From Planococcus citri (Eukaryota; Arthropoda; Insecta; Hemiptera; Pseudococcidae), in the NCBI RefSeq assembly GCF_950023065.1, contig NC_088679.1, positions 28,768,001-28,832,000 on the forward strand: DNA of 64,000 nucleotides. The letters run 5' to 3'. The notes below the pieces were generated by a model. That model did not search any database. It saw only the letters and a list, made by a program, of their open reading frames with translations, and was not told the origin of the DNA. Below are positions 38,601 through 44,300 of this stretch, piece after piece (the stretch's first letter is position 1; each line of letters begins with the position of its first letter). The translations under genes were made by a program, and so were the position numbers.

Positions 38601-41344
38601 CTTCCCAAGGTCGGCTGTCTGTCTGGCATCTTGAGGTTATTGGCCCGTCTGTTCGGCTTCCCAAGGTCGTCGGTCTCTCTGGCATTTTGAGGTCATTGAC
38701 CCATGTTCGCCGATAATGATTTTACAGCATAGGTAGGGTAGGTAGGGCTGCCGTTTCAACAGCTCTACCCAAAGTTTTTTTCAATAGGGTGACGGTGGAA
38801 AGGGAGGTGCTCTAATGTCGTGATTGAGTGTTCTAAACAGCTCTATCGATGCTCTATCGTTTAACATAATTTTTTCTGATTTTGTTGTGGAGAAGAGGGA
38901 GCTGCTCCAACATCCGGACTGGGTGCTCTCTATCCCTTCAAAGGACCCTCCCTCCTCTTCTGAAACTGGTAGAGTCAGTGAAATCTACGTATCTCAATAG
39001 GTTCACATCTGGATGAATATTCTCTATTGCGATATCAATTTTTGAAGAGCTTTTTTTGTGTGCATAAATAATGAAATCAATTTATATGCATTTCAAATTA
39101 TTTCTCTAATTTAGGATAACTTAAATTATGGTGAAAAATGAAAACTGCTTTAGCAAAAATATTAATTCGATTTTATTTTTTCCTCAGATGGTATTTACTG
39201 TCGAACGCTTCAGTCACTCGCTCAACAACAACAGCAAAAGCAACAACCTCAACTGCCACATAATCAACAAATGCAGCCAGGTGGTCCGCATTGCAAAGAA
39301 CCTAACCTAATGCCGGTACCGTCGCCGCAACATATACAGTATTTGAACGCGTTCGAAGGCCAAGAATTAACCATACAAAAGCAACCAAATACCAGTCTAA
39401 AAGACACTACCAGTATCGTCTCGCCATCGTAAGTATATCTGCATATACATTTATCATGTTTTCTGAGAGAAAATGAATTCTATAATTTTTTTTCATTTCT
39501 TTTTTCTCAGGTTATCGACGGCAGCCTTAGATACGATAATTCCTCCGGTCACGTCGTCTGACGGAAGCTGCACAAAAGTCTCGGTATCAGCGCCGAATAC
39601 ACCACTGACGCCAACGTCGCTCGATTTAGGGGCGCGATATCCAGGCACGCCAGCCGATTTCTCCGAACTTAGTCCAAATGCCGGAGGTGGCGGCGGCGGA
39701 GGCGGTCCCGACTCGAAATCGAACGTACAACAGCTACGCGGAGGCCCTAATAATTCCAATCAAATGAAGAACGATCTTAGGTTCGCGTGCAGTAGTCCTC
39801 AGATGTCCGATCAGCAGAGGTATCCTCCAGGCGGACCAGGTGGTTTCATGGGTGGCCCCGGAGGGCCAGGCAATAAACCTAATTTCATGGACGTATCGTC
39901 GCCGGACAAGATGTCTTGTACGATGGGAGGCGGCGACGGCAAAGATCCTGGTTCGTGTTCGGGTCCCGGAGGGCCGGGTGATTTCGGCCGTCGTATCGGA
40001 TCCGATAACGTGCCGCTGAATCCGAGCATGAACACGACGTCGAAACCTTCGCAATTCGATCCTATCTCTTCGCTGGCGCAGATGAGTCAACAGTTAACCA
40101 ACAACGTTCCCGGATCGCCAGGACAGCAGCCTGGTGGCGGACCCATGATGCACGGCGGTATGATGCCGTATAATTCAGCCGGCGGCCATATGCCCAACAA
40201 TATGCACATGATGCAAATGAACGAAATGGGCATGTGTGGCGGTGGCCCCGGACCCGGTCCCGGAGGCGGCGGTCCTGGTGGCGGAGGTCCAGGAGGCGAT
40301 CCACAGATGCCACCGGATGGCTCGCGTATGATGTACAATCCGCAAATGGGACCTGGCATGAATCCGATGCACGGCGGTGGTCCAATGGGTAACAGCATCG
40401 GACCACCTGGACCCGGCCAACGAATGATGCCTTGTCCGCAGATGGGCAACGATGGCCCACCTGGTGGACCCGGAGGCCCGAAGGGACCACCCGGTGGCAT
40501 GATGCAGAACCCTTATCCGCCCATGATGGGTGGCAATTCGCCTAGAATGATGGGCCGACCACCCGGACCCGGAGGCCCGATGCCTAACTCGTACAACGGC
40601 GCTAATATCCAAGTGAAGCCGAATGCTCCGAATACCATTCAGTATTTACCGAACAGGCCGCAGTCGACGTCTGTGGGGCCGCGCGGACCTCCTAGTCTGG
40701 AATTCCTGCAGCGGTTCTCGAATCCAGCCGGTATGCCGCCTCACATGGAGAACAAAATGTCCCCGTCGCACAACATGAACTATTTCCCGAATAACTACGC
40801 CGGCGGACCGGGCCCCGGACCTGGTCCAGGCGGACCGGGACCCAACATGAACGAGATGATGGGCCAAATGAACTGCAACATGCCCCCCGGTGCGAATCCG
40901 GCCACCGCCGCCATGATCCGAGCCGGTATGCGACCACCGCCTCAAGGAGGACCGCCGCCACCCAGTATGATGCGAATGGGTAACATGGGAATGCCGCCCT
41001 ACGGTAACGAACAAATGTACCCGCCCGGACCCGGCGGCCCACCTAATCCCAACATGCCCAATAACAATTGCCACATGTTTATGCCCAACTCCGGCCCGAA
41101 CAAGATGCCCTCGATGGGCATGGGCGGCGGCGTGGCTCCGGACGCGACCCAGCCGCTGCCACCCAGCATTGGCCAGTCAAATAACTTCAAGAATTCACCT
41201 TTCATCGGACCGACTACCGCCGATCCTAATTACGCGCAGCAATTTCACAATTTCCAGCAACAACTGTACGCGACGAATACGCGGAGTACTATGAACAATC
41301 AATCGATGGCCGGAACAAATCAGCAATATTTTGTACCAAAGTGA
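1..41344 (+). CDS. lgs: legless/BCL9, Wnt co-activator scaffold (3' part, spliced)
   Basis: Legless/BCL9 links Armadillo/beta-catenin to Pygopus in the nuclear Wnt transcription complex. Coding exons are 1-120, 534-879, 34380-35258, 39188-39428 and 39511-41344. Phases agree at every junction (0, 1, 1, 2), and the total of 3,420 nt gives 1,139 visible residues plus a TGA stop. The identifying feature is the HD2 helix at visible residues about 164-189 (starts LTPEQKMHRKEQLETLRK), which keeps the His-Arg pair and Leu spacing that contact beta-catenin in human BCL9. The rest is low-complexity Gly/Pro/Met/Asn-rich sequence with a short polyGln after HD2, as usual for the family. HD1, the Pygopus-binding part, is not in the window, so the gene is partial at its 5' end. 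Exons are much richer in GC than the introns. The second intron (880-34379) is 33.5 kb and hosts an antisense peptide-gene array. HD2 was recognised from memory of the family. Confidence 0.93.
1247..1291 (-). pseudogene. exon-1 relic of the secreted peptide family
   Basis: On the - strand, an ATG at 1291 opens MQTSWKIIIIF and then meets TAA after 14 codons, where intact paralogues continue with a hydrophobic core and a GTAAGT donor. The upstream element GAGTTTGAACAACTG at 1452-1466 is retained at the usual distance. No exon 2 was found to its left before the legless exon at 534-879. It is read as a decayed member at the edge of the array. Confidence 0.6.
2350..2383. repeat. (TTC)n microsatellite running into a T tract
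   Basis: Eight consecutive CTT/TTC units are followed by a T run within the second legless intron. It has no coding context. Confidence 0.9.
2767..3162 (-). CDS. secreted peptide family member 1 (81 aa)
   Basis: Exon 1 (3162-3109, 18 codons) encodes a signal peptide starting MPSRTTIIVIF and ends at a GTAAGT donor. Exon 2 (2958-2767) follows TTCTAG in phase 0 and encodes 63 residues with FNISKCKA at the start, a His/Pro/Asn-rich middle (HPHGKPKEYHG) and the end TDPDTGGR. It shares K-C-K-A and HPHGK with members 3 and 11, and GG(R/P) with member 11, but lacks the W-I-F tail. It lies antisense in the legless intron. Function is unknown; secretion is inferred from exon 1. Confidence 0.75.
4217..4518 (-). 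CDS. secreted peptide family member 2 (62 aa)
   Basis: Exon 1 (4518-4465) encodes MQLKLNAMFICAILCVLL, a typical hydrophobic signal, and ends at GTAAGT. Exon 2 (4351-4217) follows TTTTTAG in phase 0 and encodes 44 residues: ASILKCDGYQSHYP, a Pro/Ala repeat (PPPAPAPA), and NNWIF before TGA. It is closest to members 10 and 13, which share LKCDG(Y/F)QSH and NNWIF. Function is unknown. Confidence 0.8.
5459..6283 (-). CDS. secreted peptide family member 3 (69 aa)
   Basis: Exon 1 (6283-6233, 17 codons) encodes MKSGKIIIIFAFITGFV and ends at GTAAGT. The intron (5618-6232) is longer than in neighbours. Exon 2 (5617-5459) follows TTTTTAG in phase 0 and encodes 52 residues: TTVSICKAGNPPP, then NAHPHHGK, an Asp/Tyr-rich stretch and a C-terminal DLGHGR. 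It is the most divergent intact copy; the single Cys, the HPH(H)GK block and the intron phase keep it in the family. The + strand open frame over exon 2 is its shadow. Confidence 0.7.
7283..7562 (-). CDS. secreted peptide family member 4 (65 aa)
   Basis: Exon 1 (7562-7509) encodes MQIKSKTIFILAILCTSI and ends at GTAAGT. Exon 2 (7426-7283) follows CGCTAG in phase 0 and encodes 47 residues: ISNFECEADSPSQIPP, repeated Pro/Asn (PPHPEIKPNNNPP) and GHWVWIF before TAA. It is nearly identical in plan to member 8 (19321-19620). The conserved upstream element is at 7727-7747, about 165 bp from the ATG. Confidence 0.85.
7563..10116. other. intronic spacer between peptide genes 4 and 5
   Basis: No intact gene. 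The stretch 8,730-9,330 looks like an imperfect foldback (CCCAGGCAAACAG, CAAACATAATTGCG at left; CGCAATTATGTTTGG, CTTCCTGGGCTT at right). The block 9,640-9,930 is repeated with changes at 11,100-11,345 and belongs to the duplicated flank of peptide genes 5-6. Confidence 0.4.
10117..10375 (-). CDS. secreted peptide family member 5 (60 aa)
   Basis: Exon 1 (10375-10322) encodes MQTISKIIYILAILFVLI and ends at GTAAGT. The intron is 76 bp. Exon 2 (10245-10117) follows CACCAG in phase 0 and encodes 42 residues: MNNFKCEAYNSTPPP, then NPNNPENYAN and DHWIF. It forms a close subgroup with members 6 and 7 and shares long stretches of flanking DNA with them, so the three arose by segmental tandem duplication. 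The upstream element is at 10541-10564. Confidence 0.88.
11515..12473 (-). mobile_element. mariner-family deletion derivative
   Basis: Terminal inverted repeats of about 130 bp begin GGGTGCGGCAGAAAAACC (left) and match the right end at about 12,340-12,473. Inside, the - strand near 11,650-11,890 encodes a transposase C-terminus: RSPDFSVCEFFLWGY, containing the SPD of the third catalytic Asp, then KAKV and a LEEL-containing helix region. Near 12,050-12,180 the - strand keeps a decayed N-terminal part (TGSV-like and VREG-like motifs). The middle of the transposase is deleted and the frames are broken, so it cannot code for an active enzyme. The target is TA: the paralogous empty site at about 15253-15270 reads TTTCGTATTACTG. 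Confidence 0.75.
12521..14094 (-). CDS. secreted peptide family member 6 (60 aa), transposon in intron
   Basis: Exon 1 (14094-14041) encodes MQTSLKIIYILAILFVLI. Exon 2 (12649-12521) encodes MNSFKCKAESPSPPPKGKPK, NPNNPENYAN and NQWIF. The 1.39-kb intron is swollen by a foldback element (12699-14020). Splice sites (GTAAGT, CACCAG) are intact, so the gene can still be functional if the intron is removed. The upstream element is at 14252-14274. Confidence 0.82.
12699..14020. mobile_element. foldback element in the intron of peptide gene 6
   Basis: The ends read CAGGGTGTCTGGGAAGTGG and, inverted, CAGGGTGTCCGGGGAGTGG, flanked by TA. Arms of roughly 250-300 bp pair across the element (for example CCATGGAGGTCGGCAATAC against the stretch near 13,850-13,870). 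The interior has TTCCCGAA-type repeats and a short insertion near 13,005-13,080 resembling the LINE end at 14,711-15,042. No coding capacity is seen. Confidence 0.7.
14619..14748. repeat. (CA)n and (GAAT)n microsatellites
   Basis: A perfect CA repeat covers 14619-14652 and a GAAT repeat covers 14711-14748. The second is best read as the tail of the LINE fragment to its right. Confidence 0.9.
14711..15042 (-). mobile_element. 3' end of a non-LTR retrotransposon with (TTCA)n tail
   Basis: Reading the - strand from 15042, an open stretch encodes PHCPKYKKDREQILREL and ends DDED before TGA (14956-14958). This is the Cys/His-containing C-terminal style of insect LINE reverse transcriptases. About 200 bp of 3' UTR (AAATAAATAATTTCATTC) and a simple (TTCA)n tail at 14711-14748 follow. 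Only this 5'-truncated end is present. Its insertion lies in the flank shared by peptide genes 5-7. Confidence 0.65.
15492..17220. mobile_element. second foldback copy, in the intron of peptide gene 7
   Basis: The ends match the element at 12699-14020 (TAGAGTGTCTGGGGAGTGG at left, CACACCCTG at right), with more decay. The interior holds a GTCTGTCTG minisatellite (15,930-16,075), CCCGAATT-type repeats near 16,155-16,235, and their inverted counterpart near 16,820-16,920. It sits at the equivalent intron position in a paralogous gene, so it was probably copied with the gene. Confidence 0.65.
15930..16075. repeat. GTCTGTCTG/AAGGTCATTGAC minisatellite, copy 1
   Basis: Degenerate units of roughly 30-50 bp combine TGTCTGTCTGG, TCTCAAGGTC and ATTGACCCGTC. 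Related arrays occur at 36,120-36,297, 38,557-38,702 and (inverted) 47,085-47,470. Confidence 0.7.
17301..19320. other. intronic spacer between peptide genes 7 and 8
   Basis: It holds the 5' flank of gene 7 with its upstream element (17441-17463), an AGCATTCTGCGTA block at about 17570 shared with flanks near 10670, 14380 and 23090, the repeat pair at 17,860-18,060, and AT-rich unassigned sequence to 18,830. From there it matches the 3' flank of gene 4. Confidence 0.45.
17860..18060. repeat. pair of TTTTGCCCTCGCTTCRCTCGGGC repeats
   Basis: Two near-identical words containing GCCCTCGCTTC and CTCGGGC lie about 155 bp apart (near 17868 and 18026). Each is followed by TTTGCT and flanked by similar TTGAAT stretches. 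The word is nearly self-complementary (GCCC...GGGC). The block 17,750-18,100 looks like a decayed repeat element. Confidence 0.5.
19321..19620 (-). CDS. secreted peptide family member 8 (63 aa)
   Basis: Exon 1 (19620-19567) encodes MQIKSIIILIIAISCISI and ends at GTAAGT. Exon 2 (19458-19321) follows CGCTAG in phase 0 and encodes 45 residues: INNFECAADGVSQIPP, PPHPHIKPNNGPP and NGHWVWIF. It is a paralogue of member 4, with flanking sequence also conserved (the region near 19080-19320 matches 7070-7290). The upstream element is at 19777-19800. Confidence 0.85.
20378..20613 (+). pseudogene. inverted, degraded copy of a secreted peptide gene
   Basis: On the + strand, remnants occur in order: the end of exon 1 (ATCCTAGTAATATTATTCG), a GTAAGT donor, an intron with the family's GTTTGGAAAATTTAT motif, then exon 2 starting ATGAATAATTTCAAA at 20500. 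Exon 2 has lost the frame right after the Cys region, although stretches matching the Glu-Ser-Pro-Ser-Pro block and a terminal TGG-ATA remain recognisable. It is the only family copy on the + strand, so it must have been inverted. Confidence 0.65.
21452..21709. mobile_element. short foldback element
   Basis: Arms 21452-21546 and 21617-21709 are inverted copies (TAGAAAATGGCTAGAAAGGG at left; the right arm ends CTGGTCATTTTCTA) around a loop of about 70 bp. Overlapping short open frames on both strands here are consequences of the symmetry. It lies next to the disrupted peptide gene at 22746. Confidence 0.75.
21775..22745. mobile_element. foldback element with AATT target duplication
   Basis: The ends are GAAGCATACGTTTCCAAA and its inverse, with further inverted homology of over 100 bp (GGGAACCCTCCCACGTGAT against ATCATGTGGGAGGGTTCCC). 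AATT flanks both sides (21771-21774 and 22746-22749). Intact paralogues carry a single AATT at this exon-1/donor position (TTACAATTAAAACG), so the empty site is known. The interior has repeated GATGATAATTCCAGAT and TTCAGCTGCTGAAGTT modules. No gene. Confidence 0.85.
22746..22798 (-). pseudogene. exon-1 relic of a secreted peptide gene, split by a foldback element
   Basis: From the ATG at 22798 the - strand reads MQTSSKIII and then loses frame through a missing base. The splice donor is separated from it by the foldback element at 21775-22745, and the rest of the intron resumes at about 21770 (TTACAATT, then the conserved CCAAACGAAACACACG). No exon 2 is recognisable to its left. The upstream element at 22963-22984 persists. 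Confidence 0.65.
23471..23778 (-). CDS. secreted peptide family member 10 (66 aa)
   Basis: Exon 1 (23778-23725) encodes MQINLKIVFFGGILLVLI and ends at GTAAGT. Exon 2 (23617-23471) follows TTCTTCAG in phase 0 and encodes 48 residues: MNILKCDGFQSHS, a Ser/Thr run, GKPKIAKNPPPG and NNWIF before TGA. It is closest to members 2 and 13. The upstream element is at 23951-23974. Confidence 0.85.
23779..25535. other. intronic spacer between peptide genes 10 and 11
   Basis: After the gene 10 upstream element (23951-23974) there is no gene. Sequence near 24,440-24,600 (AAAATTTCAGCTGCCCGAATT) resembles modules of the 21,775-22,745 foldback, suggesting an old repeat remnant. Confidence 0.35.
25536..25869 (-). 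CDS. secreted peptide family member 11 (78 aa)
   Basis: Exon 1 (25869-25816) encodes MQPNPKAVLLFGILFVLI and ends at GTAAGT. Exon 2 (25718-25536) follows TTTTAG in phase 0 and encodes 60 residues: VNTLKCNCEVSQCP, PPNPHPHGKPKAAKDPNNP, and then, after QFIF, the extra tail GAPDTGGP. It has three cysteines instead of one. The tail resembles the end of member 1 (DPDTGGR), so W-I-F-type and DTGG-type ends overlap here. The upstream element is at 26077-26100. Confidence 0.82.
26649..28698. mobile_element. large foldback element with AAAGT target duplication
   Basis: A 2,050-bp palindromic element starts AGTCCGGCATAT and ends ATATGCCGGACT, flanked by AAAGT on both sides (26644-26648, 28699-28703). 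The arms are extremely similar over roughly 600 bp: open frames at 26858-27136 (-) and 28210-28488 (+) translate to identical 92-residue strings. The centre (27,100-28,100) is built of degenerate about 120-150 bp units containing GGAGCCTCCAGCAGATTTTTG. No recognisable transposase. Confidence 0.9.
28826..29108 (-). CDS. secreted peptide family member 12 (68 aa), divergent
   Basis: Exon 1 (29108-29067) is short, 14 codons: MPKKFAIAIILISI, ending at GTAAGT. Exon 2 (28990-28826) follows TCGCAG in phase 0 and encodes 54 residues: KIEFKCNAANLP, a Pro/Ser/Gln/His-rich middle and YLFIYR at the end. It keeps F-K-C-N-A but lacks the W-I-F tail. The upstream element is at 29348-29370. It lies just right of the large foldback element 26649-28698. 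Confidence 0.75.
29896..30174 (-). CDS. secreted peptide family member 13 (58 aa)
   Basis: Exon 1 (30174-30130, 15 codons) encodes MQIKLLFFGIFCVVL and ends at GTAAGT. Exon 2 (30027-29896) follows CTTTAG in phase 0 and encodes 43 residues: LYILKCDGYQSHCPSNPPP, KNPPPGKPPHW and NNWIF before TGA. It is closest to members 2 and 10 and has two cysteines. The upstream element is at 30362-30388. Confidence 0.85.
30934..31255 (-). CDS. secreted peptide family member 14 (57 aa)
   Basis: Exon 1 (31255-31214, 14 codons) encodes MLKKFFIAILLILT and ends at GTAAGT. Exon 2 (31065-30934) follows TTTACAG in phase 0 and encodes 43 residues: LHFIINCNGDVDQCP, PPPKPKNPPKGTPPPK and GNWIF before TAG. It has two cysteines. 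The short signal exon is shared with member 12. The upstream element is at 31508-31530. Confidence 0.82.
31256..33106. other. intronic spacer between peptide genes 14 and 15
   Basis: Apart from the upstream element of gene 14 at 31508-31530 and MITE copy 1, nothing is recognisable. Several AGGTACCTAGTACCTACC-like strings occur. Confidence 0.4.
32279..32562. mobile_element. CAGGGTGTCTAAC MITE, copy 1
   Basis: Starts CAGGGTGTCTAACGGTCATG and ends GTTTTGTTAGACACCCTG. The interior is A/T-rich with TCATGAAAAAGTCATGA and a G run of about 10. Related copies lie at 36298-36592 and 38248-38554. No coding capacity. Confidence 0.8.
33107..33401 (-). CDS. possible divergent secreted peptide gene, member 15 (48 aa)
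   Basis: Exon 1 (33401-33348) is a good family signal exon, MQTKLKIVTPVSIFSIFI, followed by a GTAAGC donor. The proposed exon 2 (33199-33107) follows CTAATAG in phase 0 and encodes ISSLNIKSHQPKGKQIQF and a 12-residue tail before TGA. It has no cysteine and no W-I-F end, so either the gene is degenerate or the true acceptor is elsewhere. Exon 1 is the firmer part of the call. Confidence 0.4.
34380..35258 (+). CDS. lgs: legless exon with HD2 beta-catenin-binding helix
   Basis: The acceptor is ATTTTGCAG at 34371-34379 and the donor is GTGAGT at 35259. The exon opens with VKVPDENLTPEQ, the start of HD2, then a His/Gln run, a Pro/Gly-rich segment, and a Ser/Pro/Asn-rich segment with a basic KRKAT patch. 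It is 879 nt, enters in phase 1 and leaves in phase 1. Reading past the donor gives about 52 unrelated residues, so the exon is taken to end at the consensus donor. Confidence 0.9.
36120..36297. repeat. GTCTGTCTG minisatellite, copy 2
   Basis: Units such as CCAAGGTCGTCTGTCTGC and AAAGGTCATTGACTCGTC abut the MITE at 36298. The - strand open frame here is an artefact of the repeat. Confidence 0.7.
36298..36592. mobile_element. CAGGGTGTCTAAC MITE, copy 2
   Basis: Starts CAGGGTGTCCAACGGTCAT and ends GTTTTGTTAGACAACCTG. It shares GAAACACAC, CCCATAAAATG, the G-run and the GTCATGATTTTTTGTCTG end with the other copies. It lies in the legless intron between 35258 and 39188. Confidence 0.8.
36768..37568. 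mobile_element. foldback element with GAAG ends and AATT target duplication
   Basis: Ends GAAGACGTCATAACAAAAAGG and its inverse, with AATT at 36764-36767 and 37569-37572. CACATATGTCCTTTTTG occurs near both ends. The interior contains a tandem duplication of about 120 bp (36,941-37,062 and 37,106-37,322), the second copy of which holds a 90-bp MITE. The flanking GGTAATTTTTG-rich sequence is itself duplicated on both sides. Confidence 0.75.
37137..37226. mobile_element. PIF/Harbinger-like MITE, 90 bp, TTA target duplication
   Basis: Ends GGTCCATTAGTACAACAGCC and an inverse counterpart (GGCTGTTGTAATAGTGGACC), flanked by TTA on both sides. The neighbouring duplicate shows the empty site AATGGGTTACTCATGG at 36953-36968. 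A 3-bp TWA target and GGTCC-type end suit PIF/Harbinger MITEs. Family assignment is by these ends only. Confidence 0.8.
38248..38554. mobile_element. CAGGGTGTCTAAC MITE, copy 3
   Basis: Starts CAGCGTGTCTAACGGTCATG and ends GTTTTGTTAGACATCCTG. It has the same internal order as copies 1 and 2. Immediately left (38,078-38,240) is a partial, more distant relative beginning ACAGGGTAGTGAAAGTAG. Confidence 0.78.
38557..38702. repeat. GTCTGTCTG minisatellite, copy 3
   Basis: It directly follows MITE copy 3, as copy 2 directly precedes MITE copy 2. Units are AAGGTCATCGACCCGTC and (TCTG)n runs. Confidence 0.7.
39188..41344 (+). CDS. lgs: legless last two coding exons (Gly/Pro/Met-rich C-terminus)
   Basis: Exon 39188-39428 follows TTTTTTCCTCAG and encodes a Gln-rich stretch and then a conserved-looking block (IQYLNAFEGQELTIQKQPNT) of the kind shared by Legless/BCL9 proteins. 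The donor is GTAAGT in phase 2. Exon 39511-41344 follows TTTTTTCTCAG and runs to TGA at 41342. It is dominated by GGP, PGP, MGP and NMN repeats and ends with a less biased tail containing DPNYAQQFHNFQQQLYATN. The many long open frames on the opposite strand here are by-products of the high GC content. Confidence 0.9.
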
Positions 41345-44300
41345 ACCCTCTCCCTTCCCATGCCCGTATTCTCCCTTCACCCATCTGTCGGTCTTTTGTA
41401 ATCGGTGTTTTTAATTTCTTTTCTTTCTCACTCTTTCTTCTGTCTATATCTATCAATTTTACGTACATACCTATATATTTTTTTTCGTTCTTCGTTTTTT
41501 TCTTTCTCTTTCTTTTATACATAATAATTTTTAATGAATTTTTATCGCGTGTAATTTTACCAGTACAAAGTTGCTAAAAAAAAAAAGTAATGATAATTCG
41601 TCGTTTATAAATATCGTGTTTATGTACATAATATTTTGTATATTGTGTATATAGTACGTGCTCTTGACGATTTTTTCCCCTCATCCCCTACTTTATTCCC
41701 CGCTTCCCTCATTTTTTCTTGACCCATCCTTGAGATTTTTATTTCGTATTCTGAATGTAGCAGATTTTACTTTTTTTTCCTTTCCTTTTTATAGTACCAT
41801 TTATCGTGTTTTTCCTCCCTTTCTCATTATTATTATTATTTAATATCCGTCGAGATGATAAATATTGTTTGTGATAGTTTTAACTGCTGCGATGAATACG
41901 AATATAAGAATTTTCAAGGGGTTGTAGCGCGTTAAGCTTTCCCAAGGGTGTATAGATAATCGTGCAGCAACGGCGGCGGTGGCGATGGCAATAATGGCGC
42001 GGGCGCCCGATAATCGTGAATCATGATTTTTTGTTTGTTTTTGCAATCGTTACGACTATAATGAGGATTAATTTTGTTTTTCGTGACTTATATATATGTT
42101 TTTTTTCCTGCTAATTTTTGTTTTGTTCATTATTTGTGTTGACTTGGAGTTTTTCGTTAAGATGATATCAGGGATATTTTTTGATATTTTGTCGAGCTAC
42201 GAATCGAAAAAGGGTTTCGAGCGAGGCTTTTTACGTGAAAAAAAATTAAGGAAATATCCCGTGTATTTATATATTGTGTAATTTTATTAATTTGTTAGCT
42301 CGTACGAAGTATTTTTGATGATTTTTTTTTCTTTTCTTTTTCGATATAACGTTCGTGAATTTTGTTAACGTTAAGATATCTAATCGTATAAAATTTAAAA
42401 GCAATTAAAACTTGAAGTAAAATGCGTATTTTTTAATGATACGGTTATCGATGGAACCGTATACTTAAGTAGGATGTTTTACACATTTTGCGATTGTTAA
42501 TTGGTTTAAATTTGGCAACATCGTTGATGGAGAAATTTTTATTTAGACAATGCCGATGGATTTTTTAATGCGATTTGTTGCCCTGTTGCCAGCGTAGTTG
42601 CGAAATTTTACGCTGTTTTTTATGTGTTCGTGAAATTCTCTAGTCGAGAGATTTTTTTCTCAAGATTTTCTATTGCTCCAAGTCGATTTTTTTTTTACTT
42701 GTGTGGAAACGGGCTGTGGCGTGGATATGCGATTATCTTGTGCCTGTTTGGCAACACTGTACGAATTAAAATGTGTAGTAGGATGATAGCAATTTGTTCC
42801 TAAATTTTCAACTGGAAATGTTGTCAAATTTTCTGTTCAAAAAATGCATTTTCGAGGTGATTTTTTAGATTTTTAATTTGCAACGTTGCCAAATTTATAT
42901 GTGAACAAACTTGTTTCCATTTATGTTTTGAACGTCTGGATTTGGAATTTACAAGTTCTCAATTTTTTTTTTCAAGGAATTTATTTAAATTTTGAACGTT
43001 GATGTTTTCATATTTTGAATTTGCTGCGTTGTCAATAAAATTCGGCAAGGTTACGTTGTCAAATTTACAATGTGCAGATATCTTAATACTGATAGGGCTT
43101 AGAATTTTTTGTGGTTCTACACTCGTTCAATGGTGGAATCTACATCGTTATCAAATTTTTTCTTGAATAAATTGAACCTTTGTCTGCATTTTCAGATTCT
43201 AATTCGCAATGTTGCCAAATTTATAGGTGGAAAAAGTTGACGAAGCGTTTCATTTTCTATGTTTTGAACTTCCTACTATTGGAATTTACAGGTTATCTAT
43301 TTTTTTTCTTCTAAAAATTCGTTCTGACGATCTTTTAGATTTTGAATTTGCAATGTTGCCAAAGTTACCAATTTTACATTTTGGCAACATGGTAAATTTA
43401 TTCTCAATTTTTGAAAGTTACTTGAAATTAAATGGGGGTTCTTTTTCTAAAATTTACTCACATCGCAAAAAAGTGAAAAAAAATTGAATGCAATTTGACA
43501 ACATTGCATTCTTGAAAGTTTGTATTGAGGTTCAACGTTGCCAACTTTGAGCACTAGAAACGTAAAAAATTCCGTTGCTCTCATTATTGTACATATAAAT
43601 AATTAGGTATGTTGCTCATTTTATTTACTGTAAGAATAAAATTTCAGCGTTCGGCGTTGCCAAATTGAACAAAGAATGTAATGGGAAAAAATTTGAGTCT
43701 GTATATTTTGTATTTGAAATGAGAGGAACACTTAGGTGAATTTTCATCAAACATTGTTCAAACTCATTTAAATGAACAGAAATTACTGAAAATTTCGAAA
43801 GAGCAATGTTGCCAAATCGTTGGAGACCTAAATTAAAAATATGGCGATGAACATTTGTAATTTGAATTTTCACTATTTACTGTTGAAATTGAAATACTCT
43901 TCGTGATTGGTAGAAAATTCTTGTGATAAATTCAAATCAGAAAATTGTTCAATTTTTGCGATGTTACCAGAGTTATTTTTCTCTGATGCAGAGTATTGTC
44001 GATGATTATAAAAAATTCATTCAAATTCAAAATTCAACTGAGACAAAAAATTTTGTTCAGTAGGTCTAGGTATCTTAATTCTTCGGCTACAAATTGATGT
44101 ATAATCTACATTTGGCAACATCGCAATTTTGCTGTTTTTCAATTTGTAATCAATGAAATGAATTTAGGTAAATGCGACTTTGCCAAATTGATTAAACTAT
44201 TTTTGAACAGTTATCCCAAAGAATTCTTTTTAATTGAAATGCATTATTGTAGAATTCAAGCAAATTATTTTCAACTTGGTAAATTTTTTAAATAAATTCT

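Larger units (their letters stand above)
35259..39187. other. legless intron after the HD2 exon
   Basis: No gene is seen. It contains MITE copies 2 and 3, a 36.8-37.6 kb foldback with nested MITE, minisatellite copies 2 and 3, and GGTAATTTTTGG-type low-complexity sequence (36,600-36,760 and 37,570-37,850). The left part (35,500-36,110) has a recurrent ATGGTTTC/GGTTTTC word without clear structure. Confidence 0.5.

Noticed and set aside
39493..41205. Many long open frames on the - strand opposite the legless last exon (up to 145 codons).
   Set aside because: They are shadows of a GC-rich Gly/Pro/Met repeat exon; composition is Arg/His/Ser- or Pro/Gly-rich accordingly and no splice structure or domain supports them.
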